This document shows, one piece after another, positions 1 through 5,840 of a DNA stretch of 6,646 bases. Origin of the DNA: Streptosporangiaceae bacterium. Lineage in GTDB: Bacteria; Actinomycetota; Actinomycetes; Streptosporangiales; Streptosporangiaceae. The stretch covers positions 1-6,646 of the forward strand of contig JASHSZ010000703.1 of the NCBI GenBank assembly GCA_030040815.1, given 5' to 3'. The notes under the pieces were generated by a model. That model did no database searches, was not told the origin of the DNA, and worked only from the letters and a program-made list of their open reading frames with translations. Numbering within the stretch: position 1 is the stretch's first letter; each line of letters starts with the position of its first letter. Position numbers and translations under genes: made by a program.

Positions 1-804
1 ACGGCCGGCTCCTACGCCACCCCGGCCATCTTGATGCGTTCCGGCATAGGCCCGGCCGCGGCGCTGCGCGACTTCGGCATCAGCATGGTCGCCGACCTGC
101 CCGGCGTCGGGGACAACCTGATCGACCACCCGCTGGCGGCGGTCGACCTGCCCACCAGGCCCGGCTTCGGCGGGCCCAGTTACCAGGTGATGCTCACCCT
201 GCGCTCACCCCTGGCCGACCCGGAGGGGCCGCCTGATCTGCATCTTTTCGCCGCCGGACCATTCGACGACGCCGCGAGCCGTGCAGGCGGGGTATTCGGC
301 ATCGTCGCCGGACTACTGGCGGTCCGCTCCCGCGGCTCGGTGAGCCTGCGCTCGGCTGACCCGGCCGATCCGCCGCGTATCGACATCGCCCACCTGCGCG
401 AGCCCGAGGACATGACCCGGATGATCGAAGCGACCACGCTCGCACGCCGACTCAGCCGTACCCCGCCGCTCGCCGGATTCGTGACCGGCGCCGAGCTCGC
501 ACCCGGCCCCGCGATCAGCGACGATGACACACGCGGGCTGGCCAGCTCGATCCGGGAACGCGTGGGCTCGTACCACCACCCGGTCGGAACCTGTGCGATG
601 GGCCCCCGGCCCGACGACGGCGCCGTCGTCGATGCTGGCGGGGCGGTGCACGGGATTAACCGGCTATGGGTAGCAGACGCATCGGTGATGCCGGCCATCC
701 CCGCCGCGAACACCAACCTTTCCACCATCGTGATCGCCGAGCGCATCGCCACAGGGCTAACCACACCAGGAGCGGGCCTCGAGCCGCTCAAGCACCGTAA
801 GTAG
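1..804 (+). CDS. GMC-family FAD-dependent oxidoreductase, C-terminal part (cut by left edge)
   Basis: This is the C-terminal portion of a glucose-methanol-choline (GMC) oxidoreductase, a cytoplasmic flavoenzyme family that oxidises alcohols such as choline or sugars to aldehydes or acids using FAD. The frame is open from base 2 onward of the window's first codon: it begins TAGSYATPAILMRSGIGP, the family's conserved second signature (AG-x-SPAIL-x-SGIGP), so the true start lies upstream, and 267 residues are visible. The catalytic histidine is in the motif YHHPVGTCAMG (His at bases 577-579). The partner Asn lies in ANTNLSTIVIAERIA (Asn at 715-717), the usual end of the GMC C-terminal domain. 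Substrate cannot be told from this part. The stop TAG at 802-804 overlaps by 17 bp the end of an acyl-CoA dehydrogenase remnant on the other strand. The visible part shows no frameshift or lost catalytic residue. Confidence 0.93.
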   Translation, partial: TAGSYATPAILMRSGIGPAAALRDFGISMVADLPGVGDNLIDHPLAAVDLPTRPGFGGPSYQVMLTLRSPLADPEGPPDLHLFAAGPFDDAASRAGGVFGIVAGLLAVRSRGSVSLRSADPADPPRIDIAHLREPEDMTRMIEATTLARRLSRTPPLAGFVTGAELAPGPAISDDDTRGLASSIRERVGSYHHPVGTCAMGPRPDDGAVVDAGGAVHGINRLWVADASVMPAIPAANTNLSTIVIAERIATGLTTPGAGLEPLKHRK

Positions 805-934
805 CCCGCGGGCACTGGGCGGATAACGAGCCGGCCGCGCCGACAGCGCTGCCGGCATGGCGCACGTCAAGCCCGGTGACGGCCCTGCCGATGATCACGC
901 GTTGGATCTCTGACGTGCCCTCGAAAATCGTGAA
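788..934 (-). pseudogene. Acyl-CoA dehydrogenase, C-terminal remnant
   Basis: Read on the minus strand, this stretch begins FTIFEGTSEIQRVIIGRA and continues TGLDVRHAGSAVGAAG to a TGA at 790-788. IFEGTSEIQR is the hallmark C-terminal motif of FAD-dependent acyl-CoA dehydrogenases, enzymes that introduce the 2,3-double bond in fatty acyl-CoA oxidation; its Glu/Gln residues lie in the last helix near the FAD-binding interface. Only about 48 codons survive. Upstream of FTIFEG the same frame reads HRPAETARTSTT, which does not resemble the family (normally R-D-A-K-x-x-T-I-F-E-G), and the PIN toxin gene begins to occupy the strand 137 bp further on. It therefore has no start or catalytic body and is called a remnant. 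Its own stop lies inside the converging GMC oxidoreductase gene, as expected if two intact genes once converged here. Confidence 0.75.
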
Positions 935-1070
935 GGTCGTGGAGGTGCGAGCAGTTTCCGCAGGTCGGTGGCCTGGTGAGTGGTGGATGTGAGCACCAAC
1001 TCAGCACCGATCTTGTCCACCAGCGATGCGATCGCGCTGACCTGCAGGAGCGACCGCGAACCGTCCGGAC
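935..1070 (-). other. Short gap with an unassigned coding-like segment
   Basis: Between the acyl-CoA dehydrogenase remnant and the toxin stop, a minus-strand frame at about 1047-950 reads SAIASLVDKIGAELVLTS followed by TTHQATDLRKLLA. Third codon positions are mostly G or C, as in the real genes here, but there is no credible start. The frame then runs out of phase through the acyl-CoA dehydrogenase motif to a TGA at about 897-895. The helix-strand pattern faintly recalls the end of a STAS domain or of a small helix-turn-helix antitoxin, but I cannot assign it. It is most likely another gene fragment. Confidence 0.3.
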
Positions 1071-1463
1071 CTATCGTGGCGCCGCCACGCGGTGACCGAG
1101 GTGCATGGCCGCCTCGGCCATCCGCTCGTCGTAGGTGATTATTACTCCCAGGTCTGAGCCTAGCCTGCGGGCGGTGGCGAGATGGATGGCGTCCAGCGAC
1201 CGCAGGTCCGAAGGGAGCAGCACCGCGGCCTCGTCGAGAACACGAGTGCTGATACGGACGAGATCTAGCCGCGTCAGCACCTTCCCGCCAGCGCCGACCG
1301 CATCGTCTCCGCATGGCAGCAGCGCCCGAATGACCTCGGTACGGGCCAGCGAGCTGGAGACTAGAGGCCTACGGTGGCGCAGGTACCGGCGCAGCGCGAC
1401 CGACTCATTCTCCCGTACGGCGAGCTTCACGATCGCAGAGGAATCCAGATACGTCGCCGTCAT
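1071..1463 (-). CDS. vapC: PIN-domain ribonuclease toxin, VapC-like (type II toxin-antitoxin)
   Basis: A complete 130-residue PIN-domain protein, the usual size for VapC toxins, which are Mg2+-dependent endoribonucleases that cut tRNA or rRNA and stop growth when the antitoxin is lost. The four acidic metal-binding positions are present: Asp7 in YLDSSAIVKL, Glu43 in LARTEV, Asp91 in LRSLDAIHLATA and Asp112 in IITYDERM. The toxin therefore looks catalytically intact. The ATG (1463-1461) overlaps the antitoxin stop by one base (TGATG) and no strong ribosome binding site precedes it, so translation should depend on re-initiation after the antitoxin. This is a common arrangement that keeps antitoxin in excess. 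The RNA target cannot be predicted from sequence. Confidence 0.92.
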   Translation of the reverse strand: MTATYLDSSAIVKLAVRENESVALRRYLRHRRPLVSSSLARTEVIRALLPCGDDAVGAGGKVLTRLDLVRISTRVLDEAAVLLPSDLRSLDAIHLATARRLGSDLGVIITYDERMAEAAMHLGHRVAAPR

Positions 1464-1738
1464 CAGCGCTCATCGCGGCGGAGTCGCTCAAGTACGCGCG
1501 ACGGAAGCTCGGCCTCGGCCAGCAGGACCAGCGGCTCAGGCAAATCGTCCAGGTCGGCGCTCGCAGTCTCGACGTCACCGGCGGCGCGCATTCGTTCCAG
1601 CGGGCTGCCTTCAGGTATAGGCGTCAGCAGGGCCACGGGACGGCCGCGGTCGGTGATCTCAACCGTCTCGCCCTGCTCGACCAGGCGCAGCAGGCCACTT
1701 GCCCGCTGGCGAAGCTCACGTACTCCCACCGATGTCAT
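1463..1738 (-). CDS. vapB: Phd/YefM-type antitoxin partnered with the PIN toxin
   Basis: A 91-residue antitoxin of the Phd/YefM fold. Residues 1-42 (VGVRELRQRASGLLRLVEQG, then ETVEITDRGRPVALLTP) form the DNA-binding, dimerising N-terminal domain characteristic of the family. Residues from about 50 on, rich in Asp, Glu and Leu (LDDLPEPLVLLAEAELPSR), are the expected flexible part that wraps the toxin and is exposed to proteases when free. It lies directly upstream of the toxin with a one-base overlap, giving the standard antitoxin-first operon. Start chosen at ATG 1738-1736 because the family motif begins four residues later. No Shine-Dalgarno sequence precedes it; instead an inverted repeat touches the start codon, suggesting a leaderless, autorepressed transcript. 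Confidence 0.9.
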   Translation of the reverse strand: MTSVGVRELRQRASGLLRLVEQGETVEITDRGRPVALLTPIPEGSPLERMRAAGDVETASADLDDLPEPLVLLAEAELPSRVLERLRRDER

Positions 1739-1755
1739 GTGCTATTAGTAGCACA
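1738..1755 (-). promoter_or_regulatory. Toxin-antitoxin operator/promoter: perfect inverted repeat at the antitoxin start
   Basis: TGTGCTA-TTAG-TAGCACA is a perfect palindrome with 7-bp arms and a 4-bp spacer, AT-rich in a GC-rich setting. One arm includes the first base of the antitoxin ATG. On the minus strand it contains TACTAA (1750-1745), placed like a -10 box for transcription starting at the ATG itself; a weak TTGCGG (1775-1770) lies 19 bp further upstream as a possible -35. The absence of a ribosome binding site fits a leaderless mRNA. The likely role is an operator bound by the antitoxin or toxin-antitoxin complex, blocking RNA polymerase at the -10. The repeat is seen directly; its role is inferred from the family. 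Confidence 0.6.
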
Positions 1756-2374
1756 ATATCTATTGAGACCCGCAACTGGCGTATCGGTCACCAGGCGAGC
1801 GTCGCCTGGGCGGGTCGGCGAGTGCAGCCATGCGCAACGAGCATCCAACGGTTGCCGCCGGCCAGCGAGTCCAGACCCTTGACGTCGAGGAAGAGTTGAG
1901 GATTCTTGTGGTGAACAGGGTCATCTGGGTTGTCGTCGGTAAGGACAGCGGTCCGGCCGTAGGCGGGTACGTAGTCATTGACGCAAGCCGGCGGACGACG
2001 TTCTTCGAAGCTGGTTGTACGACCGCCTGCCGCTCGTACTCCCGCCACTCGGGGTGCAGCTCCGGGTGGCGTGTCCACAGCCGGTCGCGCTCCGGGCCGG
2101 TCACAGCCAGCTGGGGACACAGGGCGCCGCTTGCTCCGTGGGATCGGTCGGCGACTTCGACCGCTCTGCAGAAGCGCAGAACGCCGGCTACGCGTGCGTT
2201 GCGGCGGGATGTTCTGAGCCGGGCACCCCCCGTGGCGCCATGTGAAGGAGAGCCTGCTTCGCGCGACTGATCCCCGCGTATTGGGAGGACGGCCTCGGTC
2301 ATCTGCCCGCCAAGCAGTGGCGGGCCTGGCACCAGGTGATCGCGGCGCGCGGGCGACTTCGCGCCACAGCTGAT
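1756..2374. other. Long gap without an intact gene; decayed coding segments
   Basis: No frame here has a convincing start, motif and codon bias from end to end. Overlapping open frames on both strands (for example + from 1830, - from 2120 and 2332) are about equally weak: in the 1788-2000 part both strands have roughly 70% G/C at third positions, lower than expected for the clear genes. Three segments deserve notice: a nitroreductase-like stretch (2025-2161, -), a minus-strand tail ending at 1790-1788 containing FLDVKGLDSLAGGNRWMLVA, and a plus-strand peptide at 2267-2330 reading AYWEDGLGHLPAKQWRAWHQ. The latter two I cannot assign. The pattern is that of eroded or truncated genes rather than a regulatory spacer. 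Confidence 0.5.
2025..2161 (-). pseudogene. Possible remnant of an F420-type (Ddn-like) nitroreductase
   Basis: The minus-strand frame reads VEVADRSHGASGAL, then AVTGPERDRLWTRHPELHP and EWREYERQ. This resembles the C-terminal third of deazaflavin (F420)-dependent nitroreductase-family proteins: a beta strand VTVEVxGRxxRA, then an acidic helix E-R-x-x-L-W, then P-x-(Y/W)-x-x-Y-x-x. The usual ending R-x-I-P-V-V-x-L is missing and the frame continues as low-complexity sequence. Upstream, the W-x-x-N-L-x-A-N-P motif that normally precedes this part is also missing. If the assignment is right, only a fragment remains. It is based on remembered family pattern, so the call is tentative. Confidence 0.35.
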
Positions 2375-3001
2375 TTACTGGGCCAGCTGGAACGGCGGGT
2401 ACCGATCAGTGACGAGGGTGACCACGTATGCGGTCACCCGGATGTTCCAGCGGATGACCCCAGCAACGAAGTCAAACATGCCCCGCGGGTAGGTGCCGGT
2501 GAACAAGATGGCGAACCACGCCACGATCACGACCACGAACGCGGCGATGTTAAGGAAGAACAGCACCACGTAGTGCGGGATCGCCAGCAGCCACTTCACC
2601 AGCGGCAGCCACCGGTTAAGATCGCGTGCAGCGTCCGGATAGGGGTAGTCCAGGTGAACCGACTGGTGATCGTCGGTGGAGGGGTACCGGTCGTCCATCA
2701 GTGCCAGGTAGATGGCGACCCGGCTGGTGAACCGCTGGAGCTCCAGGTTCCAGTCGAACCACCAGCGGGGGTACTTTTGCCGGAACAAGATCATGAGCAG
2801 CGGGCCGAAGAACAGCAGGCCGCCGGCTCCGGCGGCCACTGCTGTGGTGGTGCCGTTCGCATGCGTCCATTGCCATGTCCCTCCGGACACCGCGCCAAGT
2901 ACGATCGCGATCGGGATCACCAGCACGATGCGGAACGCCGTGCTCAGCCGGTTGAGCGGTCGGCCGGGGTAGTCGACAGAGAACTGAACCGGATATTCCA
3001 T
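2375..3001 (-). CDS. DUF4389 domain membrane protein with two internal repeats
   Basis: A 208-residue integral membrane protein of the DUF4389 family, of unknown function, common in actinomycetes. Start taken at the ATG 3001-2999 (MEYPVQFSVDYP) because AAAGGGG lies six bases upstream; an in-frame ATG nine codons earlier lacks such a site. Two homologous halves are visible. Residues 5-35 (VQFSVDYPGRPLNRL to the TM) match 115-151 (VHLDYPYPDAARDLNRWL to the TM). Residues 76-107 (YPRWWFDW ... RVAIYLALMDDRYP) match 171-202 (YPRGMFDF ... RVTAYVVTLVTDRYP). Hydrophobic stretches at about 22-39, 55-73 and 137-167 suggest three or four membrane segments, with the aromatic/Arg-rich DRYP segments at the membrane surface. 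It is flanked by non-coding or broken DNA and has no operon partner. Confidence 0.88.
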   Translation of the reverse strand: MEYPVQFSVDYPGRPLNRLSTAFRIVLVIPIAIVLGAVSGGTWQWTHANGTTTAVAAGAGGLLFFGPLLMILFRQKYPRWWFDWNLELQRFTSRVAIYLALMDDRYPSTDDHQSVHLDYPYPDAARDLNRWLPLVKWLLAIPHYVVLFFLNIAAFVVVIVAWFAILFTGTYPRGMFDFVAGVIRWNIRVTAYVVTLVTDRYPPFQLAQ

Positions 3002-3355
3002 CACGCACCCCTTTCCAGGTCGATCCATGATCCCCCCGGCAGCCCGGAAAGCCCAGGCTCAACACGTTGCGCGAAGGTCCTGCCGCTCCAATCGACCCGA
3101 TCGAACAGATCACTCCTTCTCGAGGGAGTTCGAGCACCACACAGAGCAGGCGGCCTATTGGGTCCGGGGTGACCTGCTCCGTGACGGGACGGGGCGGCGA
3201 GGGCAGCCAGGCTTACCGAGGCCCGCGGGCGCTTGCGGCGCCCGGAGACATGATGATCGATCGGGTGTCCTCCCGCCTGCGGGGGATGCGGCCGCTCGGT
3301 CTATACAGGCCGGCCGCCTGGCCCTGCGCGGCAGGACCCGGTTGCAGCTGACAGC
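3002..3355. other. Non-coding gap upstream of the DUF4389 gene
   Basis: No frame on either strand shows a recognisable domain or consistent codon bias; the short open frames here are chance products of GC richness. The region should contain the promoter of the DUF4389 gene (minus strand), but I see no convincing -35/-10 pair; TATAGA at 3306-3301 on the minus strand is the only -10-like string and lies about 300 bp from the start. A GC-rich hairpin at 3226-3244 is the only clear structure. Confidence 0.5.
3226..3244. repeat. GC-rich perfect hairpin
   Basis: CGGGCGC-TTGCG-GCGCCCG: 7-bp perfect arms around a 5-base loop. There is no T tract on either side, so it is not a classical intrinsic terminator, although GC hairpins without T tracts are often seen after genes in actinomycetes. 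It sits about 110 bp beyond the likely end of the methyltransferase pseudogene on the minus strand. In a GC-rich genome it may also be chance. Confidence 0.35.
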
Positions 3356-3484
3356 TCACTGAGTTGGGCAAAGCCACGACGACGCGTAGCTCTCCAAACC
3401 CTGCCAGTCGACTGTTCGGCCGGTCATCTCAAAGACCGTCGGCGCTCCCGCCCCCTCGGGCAGCACCGCCACCGCTTAAGTACT

Positions 3485-3884
3485 TCATGCGTCGAGAACT
3501 GATCGACCAGCTGGCGGCGTATTTGCCTTGCTGGTGCAAGGACGAGAACCCTGCCAGGAGACTTGCGCATAAGAAACGGCGCGCAGCAGCAGCTTGCCGC
3601 CCGGCTTCAGGACGCGGCTAACTTCTGCCGCGTAGCCGGGCCGGTCGGCTGCCTCGAGGTAGTGGAAGCAGGCGCGGTCCAAGACAGCGTCGAAACGCGG
3701 ACGACTGGAGTGGCAACCGCAGCAGGTTCGCGCGCAGGTAGTTCGGTCCCGGGCGGAGGCTAGCAGCGGCGGCAACGGCCACCGGCGAAAGATCGACGCC
3801 CACGACGCGCCAGCCGATCCCGGACAGGGGCTCGCAACCCTGCTGGTGTCGTCCCACCCGCGGCGCGACCCGTGCGCGTGTCAT
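3485..3884 (-). pseudogene. Class I SAM-dependent methyltransferase, frameshifted and truncated
   Basis: Two overlapping minus-strand frames together make a methyltransferase core. The first (3884 to about 3696) carries GWRVVGVDLSPVAVAAA, the strand ending in the acidic residue that binds the SAM ribose, then NYLRANLLRLPLQSSAF. The second continues FDAVLDRACFHYLEAADR and SRVLKPGGKLLLRA, the family's later motifs. They join if one base is removed from the AAA run at 3693-3695 (TTT on the coding strand), giving SSAFDAVLDRACF. The glycine-rich SAM loop upstream is damaged: it reads APRVGRHQQGCEPL where the family has D-x-G-C-G-T-G-R-H. The frame ends early at TGA 3487-3485; beyond it and a second stop, 3472-3356 continues in the same frame (VAVLPEGAGAPTVFEMTGRT) and may be the old C-terminus. 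Substrate unknown; almost certainly non-functional. Confidence 0.72.
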
Positions 3885-4018
3885 CGGTCTTGCGAGCCGG
3901 GCAATCGGCAGCGCTGAGGGCCAGTGGGTGCGCTCAAACCGTGCCGAGCGTAACGCGGTCCGGGCTGCCGGGACTGTTTACCGCAATCCAATCCCGGAAC
4001 TCGATGGAGGAACAGCGA
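3885..4018 (+). promoter_or_regulatory. Upstream region and ribosome binding site of the secreted propeller gene
   Basis: A strong Shine-Dalgarno GGAGG (4006-4010) stands eight bases before the ATG at 4019 and decides the start over the in-frame ATG at 4004, which overlaps it. Upstream, CGTAAC (3949-3954) has the AAC core typical of ECF sigma -35 boxes, followed about 20 bp later by TGTTTA (3975-3980). This could be the promoter driving the propeller, sigma and anti-sigma genes, but the match is weak and no second copy is seen in the window. Confidence 0.35.
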
Positions 4019-5173
4019 ATGAGAATCCTGAGCAGGCTCGCTGCAGTCACGACGATCGCGACGGCAGCGCTCGCCGCCTCGGCCCTCCCTGCGCTGGCGT
4101 CGGCGGCCGGTCACGGGCAGGATGTCGCGGCCTTCGCCGGCGCACGGCAGGTGGTGTTCGTGCAAACCGACAACACCGCCGGCAACGACGTGCTGGCCTA
4201 TGACCGCGCAGCTGACGGAACGCTCAGCCCCGCTGGCAGCTACCCGACCGGCGGCCTCGGCGGGATACTCGCCGGCTCGGTCGTCGACCACCTCGCATCG
4301 CAGGGCTCCCTCGTCTACGACCCGGCGCACGCTTTGCTGGTCGCGGTCAACGCGGGCAGTGACACGGTCTCGGTTTTCGGCGCGGACGGCGACCGGCTAC
4401 ACCTGCAGCAGGTAATCAGCTCGGGCGGCGAGTTCCCGGTCAGCGTCGCGATCCACGGCGATCTGGCGTACGTGCTCAACGCGCTGGGCGGCGGATCGGT
4501 GCAGGGCTACCAGATCCTCTTCGGCCGGCTCATCCCGCTGCCAGGCTCGAGCAGGGCATTGGGCCTCAACCCGTCGGCCACGCCGCAGTTCACCAACACC
4601 CCAGGGCAGGTCGCGTTCTCGCCGGACGGCTCGCAGCTGATCGTGACCACCAAGGCGAACGGTAACGATATCGACGTATTCGGCGTCGCCGGTGACGGCC
4701 GCCTGACGGCAGCCCCGGTGGTCAACGCCGAGCCGGGTACCGTGCCGTTCGCGGTCACCTTCGACCAGGCCGGGCACCTGGTCATCGCCGAGGCCGGCAC
4801 GAACGCACTCGCCACGTTCGCGCTCAGCCCGGACGGAACGGTCAGCCAGTTGTCGCAGGCCGGCACGGATCAGGCTGCCACCTGCTGGGTCACCCCGGCG
4901 AACGGACTGTTGTTCGCATCCAACGCCGGAAGCGCCAGCATCTCGGCCTTCGCGTCAAGCCCGGCCGGATCTCTCATCTTCCTGCGCGACACCGGCACCG
5001 ACACCGGAACCGTGGACTCAGCGGCCTCGCCAGACGGGCACTACCTGTACGTCCAGACGGGCGGCAACGGCATCGTCGACGAGTTCGCCATCGGAGCGGG
5101 CGGCGTGCTGACCTCGCTGGGCAGCGTCACGGTGCCCGGCGCCATCGGCGGCGAGGGAATCGTCGCCGCCTGA
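4019..5173 (+). CDS. Secreted beta-propeller protein, lactonase (YncE/6-phosphogluconolactonase-like) family
   Basis: A 384-residue protein with a Sec signal peptide: MRILSR, hydrophobic residues 7-23, and likely cleavage after ALA or ASA around residues 27-29. The mature part is a run of about seven propeller blades. Each has a buried strand with a D/N-G turn, for example VAFSPDGSQLIVTT, VTFDQAGHLVIAEAG, VTPANGLLFASNAG and AASPDGHYLYVQTGG, alternating with strands such as DIDVFGVAGDGRLTAAP. This is the pattern of the lactonase/YVTN propeller superfamily, whose members are either sugar-lactone hydrolases or non-catalytic binding proteins. No lipobox, sortase signal or membrane anchor is present, so it is predicted to be released. 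It lies 61 bp upstream of the ECF sigma gene on the same strand, probably in one operon. Enzymatic activity is not established by the sequence. Confidence 0.85.
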   Translation: MRILSRLAAVTTIATAALAASALPALASAAGHGQDVAAFAGARQVVFVQTDNTAGNDVLAYDRAADGTLSPAGSYPTGGLGGILAGSVVDHLASQGSLVYDPAHALLVAVNAGSDTVSVFGADGDRLHLQQVISSGGEFPVSVAIHGDLAYVLNALGGGSVQGYQILFGRLIPLPGSSRALGLNPSATPQFTNTPGQVAFSPDGSQLIVTTKANGNDIDVFGVAGDGRLTAAPVVNAEPGTVPFAVTFDQAGHLVIAEAGTNALATFALSPDGTVSQLSQAGTDQAATCWVTPANGLLFASNAGSASISAFASSPAGSLIFLRDTGTDTGTVDSAASPDGHYLYVQTGGNGIVDEFAIGAGGVLTSLGSVTVPGAIGGEGIVAA

Positions 5174-5234
5174 TCAGCCCGAGCCCATTCCGGACACCAG
5201 CAGGAGAAGAGAAAGGCCGCCTAGGCTGCTGCCA

Positions 5235-5840
5235 GTGCCGCTACCCCCCGACCCAGACGCTGATCTGCTCGCCCGCCTGCGCGCAGGCGACGAGCAGGCC
5301 TTCGTCAGCCTCGTACAGCAGTACCGGGAGTCGATGCTGCAGCTGGCGGCAGGCTACGTGCCAAGCCGGGCGGTGGCCGAGGAGGTCGTGCAGGACACCT
5401 GGCTCGGTGTCTTGCGCGGCCTCAGCAGCTTCGAGGAGCGTTCATCGGTGCGCACCTGGCTGTTCCGCATCCTGGTGAACCGGGCCAGGACGGCCGGCGC
5501 ACGAGAGCGCCGCAGCCTCTCTCTCAGCGACGTCGGGCCAGCCGTCGACTCACGCAGGTTCGACGCCACCGGCCACTGGGCCGAACCACCCGAGCACTGG
5601 CTCGAACAGGTCGACGACCGGCTCGCGGCGGAGAAGATAGCCGGCCGGATCCGGCTCGCCATCGCGAGCCTGCCCGGACGGCAGCGCGAGGTCGTGACGC
5701 TGCGCGACATCGAGGGTCTTTCCAGCGAGGAGGTGTGCAGCGTGCTGGAGATCACCGAGATCAACCAGCGAGTGCTGCTGCACCGCGGGCGCAGCCGCAT
5801 CCGGCAGGTGCTGGAATCCGAATTCGGGAGTGCCCGCTGA
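5235..5840 (+). CDS. ECF-family RNA polymerase sigma factor
   Basis: A 201-residue extracytoplasmic-function sigma factor, which directs RNA polymerase to a small set of promoters. Region 2 spans residues 10-93, with the core-binding helix and -10 recognition part AEEVVQDTWLGVLRGLSSF, then TWLFRILVNRARTAG. A linker (94-133) holds RFDATGHWAEPPEHW, a motif I associate with ECF factors paired with small zinc anti-sigma proteins. Region 4 (134-193) contains LPGRQREVVTLRDIEGLSSEEV and the -35 recognition helix ITEINQRVLLHRGRSRIR. The only early start is GTG at 5235; AGGAG (5202-5206) is 28 bases away, too far to serve it. TAGGCT at 5222-5227 sits as a -10 would for a leaderless start, but no -35 is clear. 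The stop overlaps the next gene's ATG (TGATG), coupling it to its inhibitor. Confidence 0.93.
   Translation: MPLPPDPDADLLARLRAGDEQAFVSLVQQYRESMLQLAAGYVPSRAVAEEVVQDTWLGVLRGLSSFEERSSVRTWLFRILVNRARTAGARERRSLSLSDVGPAVDSRRFDATGHWAEPPEHWLEQVDDRLAAEKIAGRIRLAIASLPGRQREVVTLRDIEGLSSEEVCSVLEITEINQRVLLHRGRSRIRQVLESEFGSAR

Noticed and set aside
180..815. 211-codon minus-strand open frame opposite the GMC oxidoreductase
   Set aside because: Shadow of a gene with clear catalytic motifs; no family pattern in the frame itself.
1135..1748. Plus-strand open frames opposite the toxin-antitoxin operon
   Set aside because: Ser/Arg-rich shadows of two proteins with complete family motifs on the minus strand.
2336..3172. 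Long plus-strand open frame (278 codons)
   Set aside because: It is almost wholly antisense to the DUF4389 gene and shows low-complexity Asp/His/Arg/Gln runs typical of a shadow frame in GC-rich DNA.
3271..3286. CCCGC/GCGGG inverted repeat
   Set aside because: The loop would be only two bases and the arms five bp of pure G/C, which is expected by chance here.
3872..4018. Upstream extension of the propeller protein by 49 codons
   Set aside because: The GGAGG at 4006-4010 and the signal peptide both place the start at 4019; the extension would bury the signal peptide.
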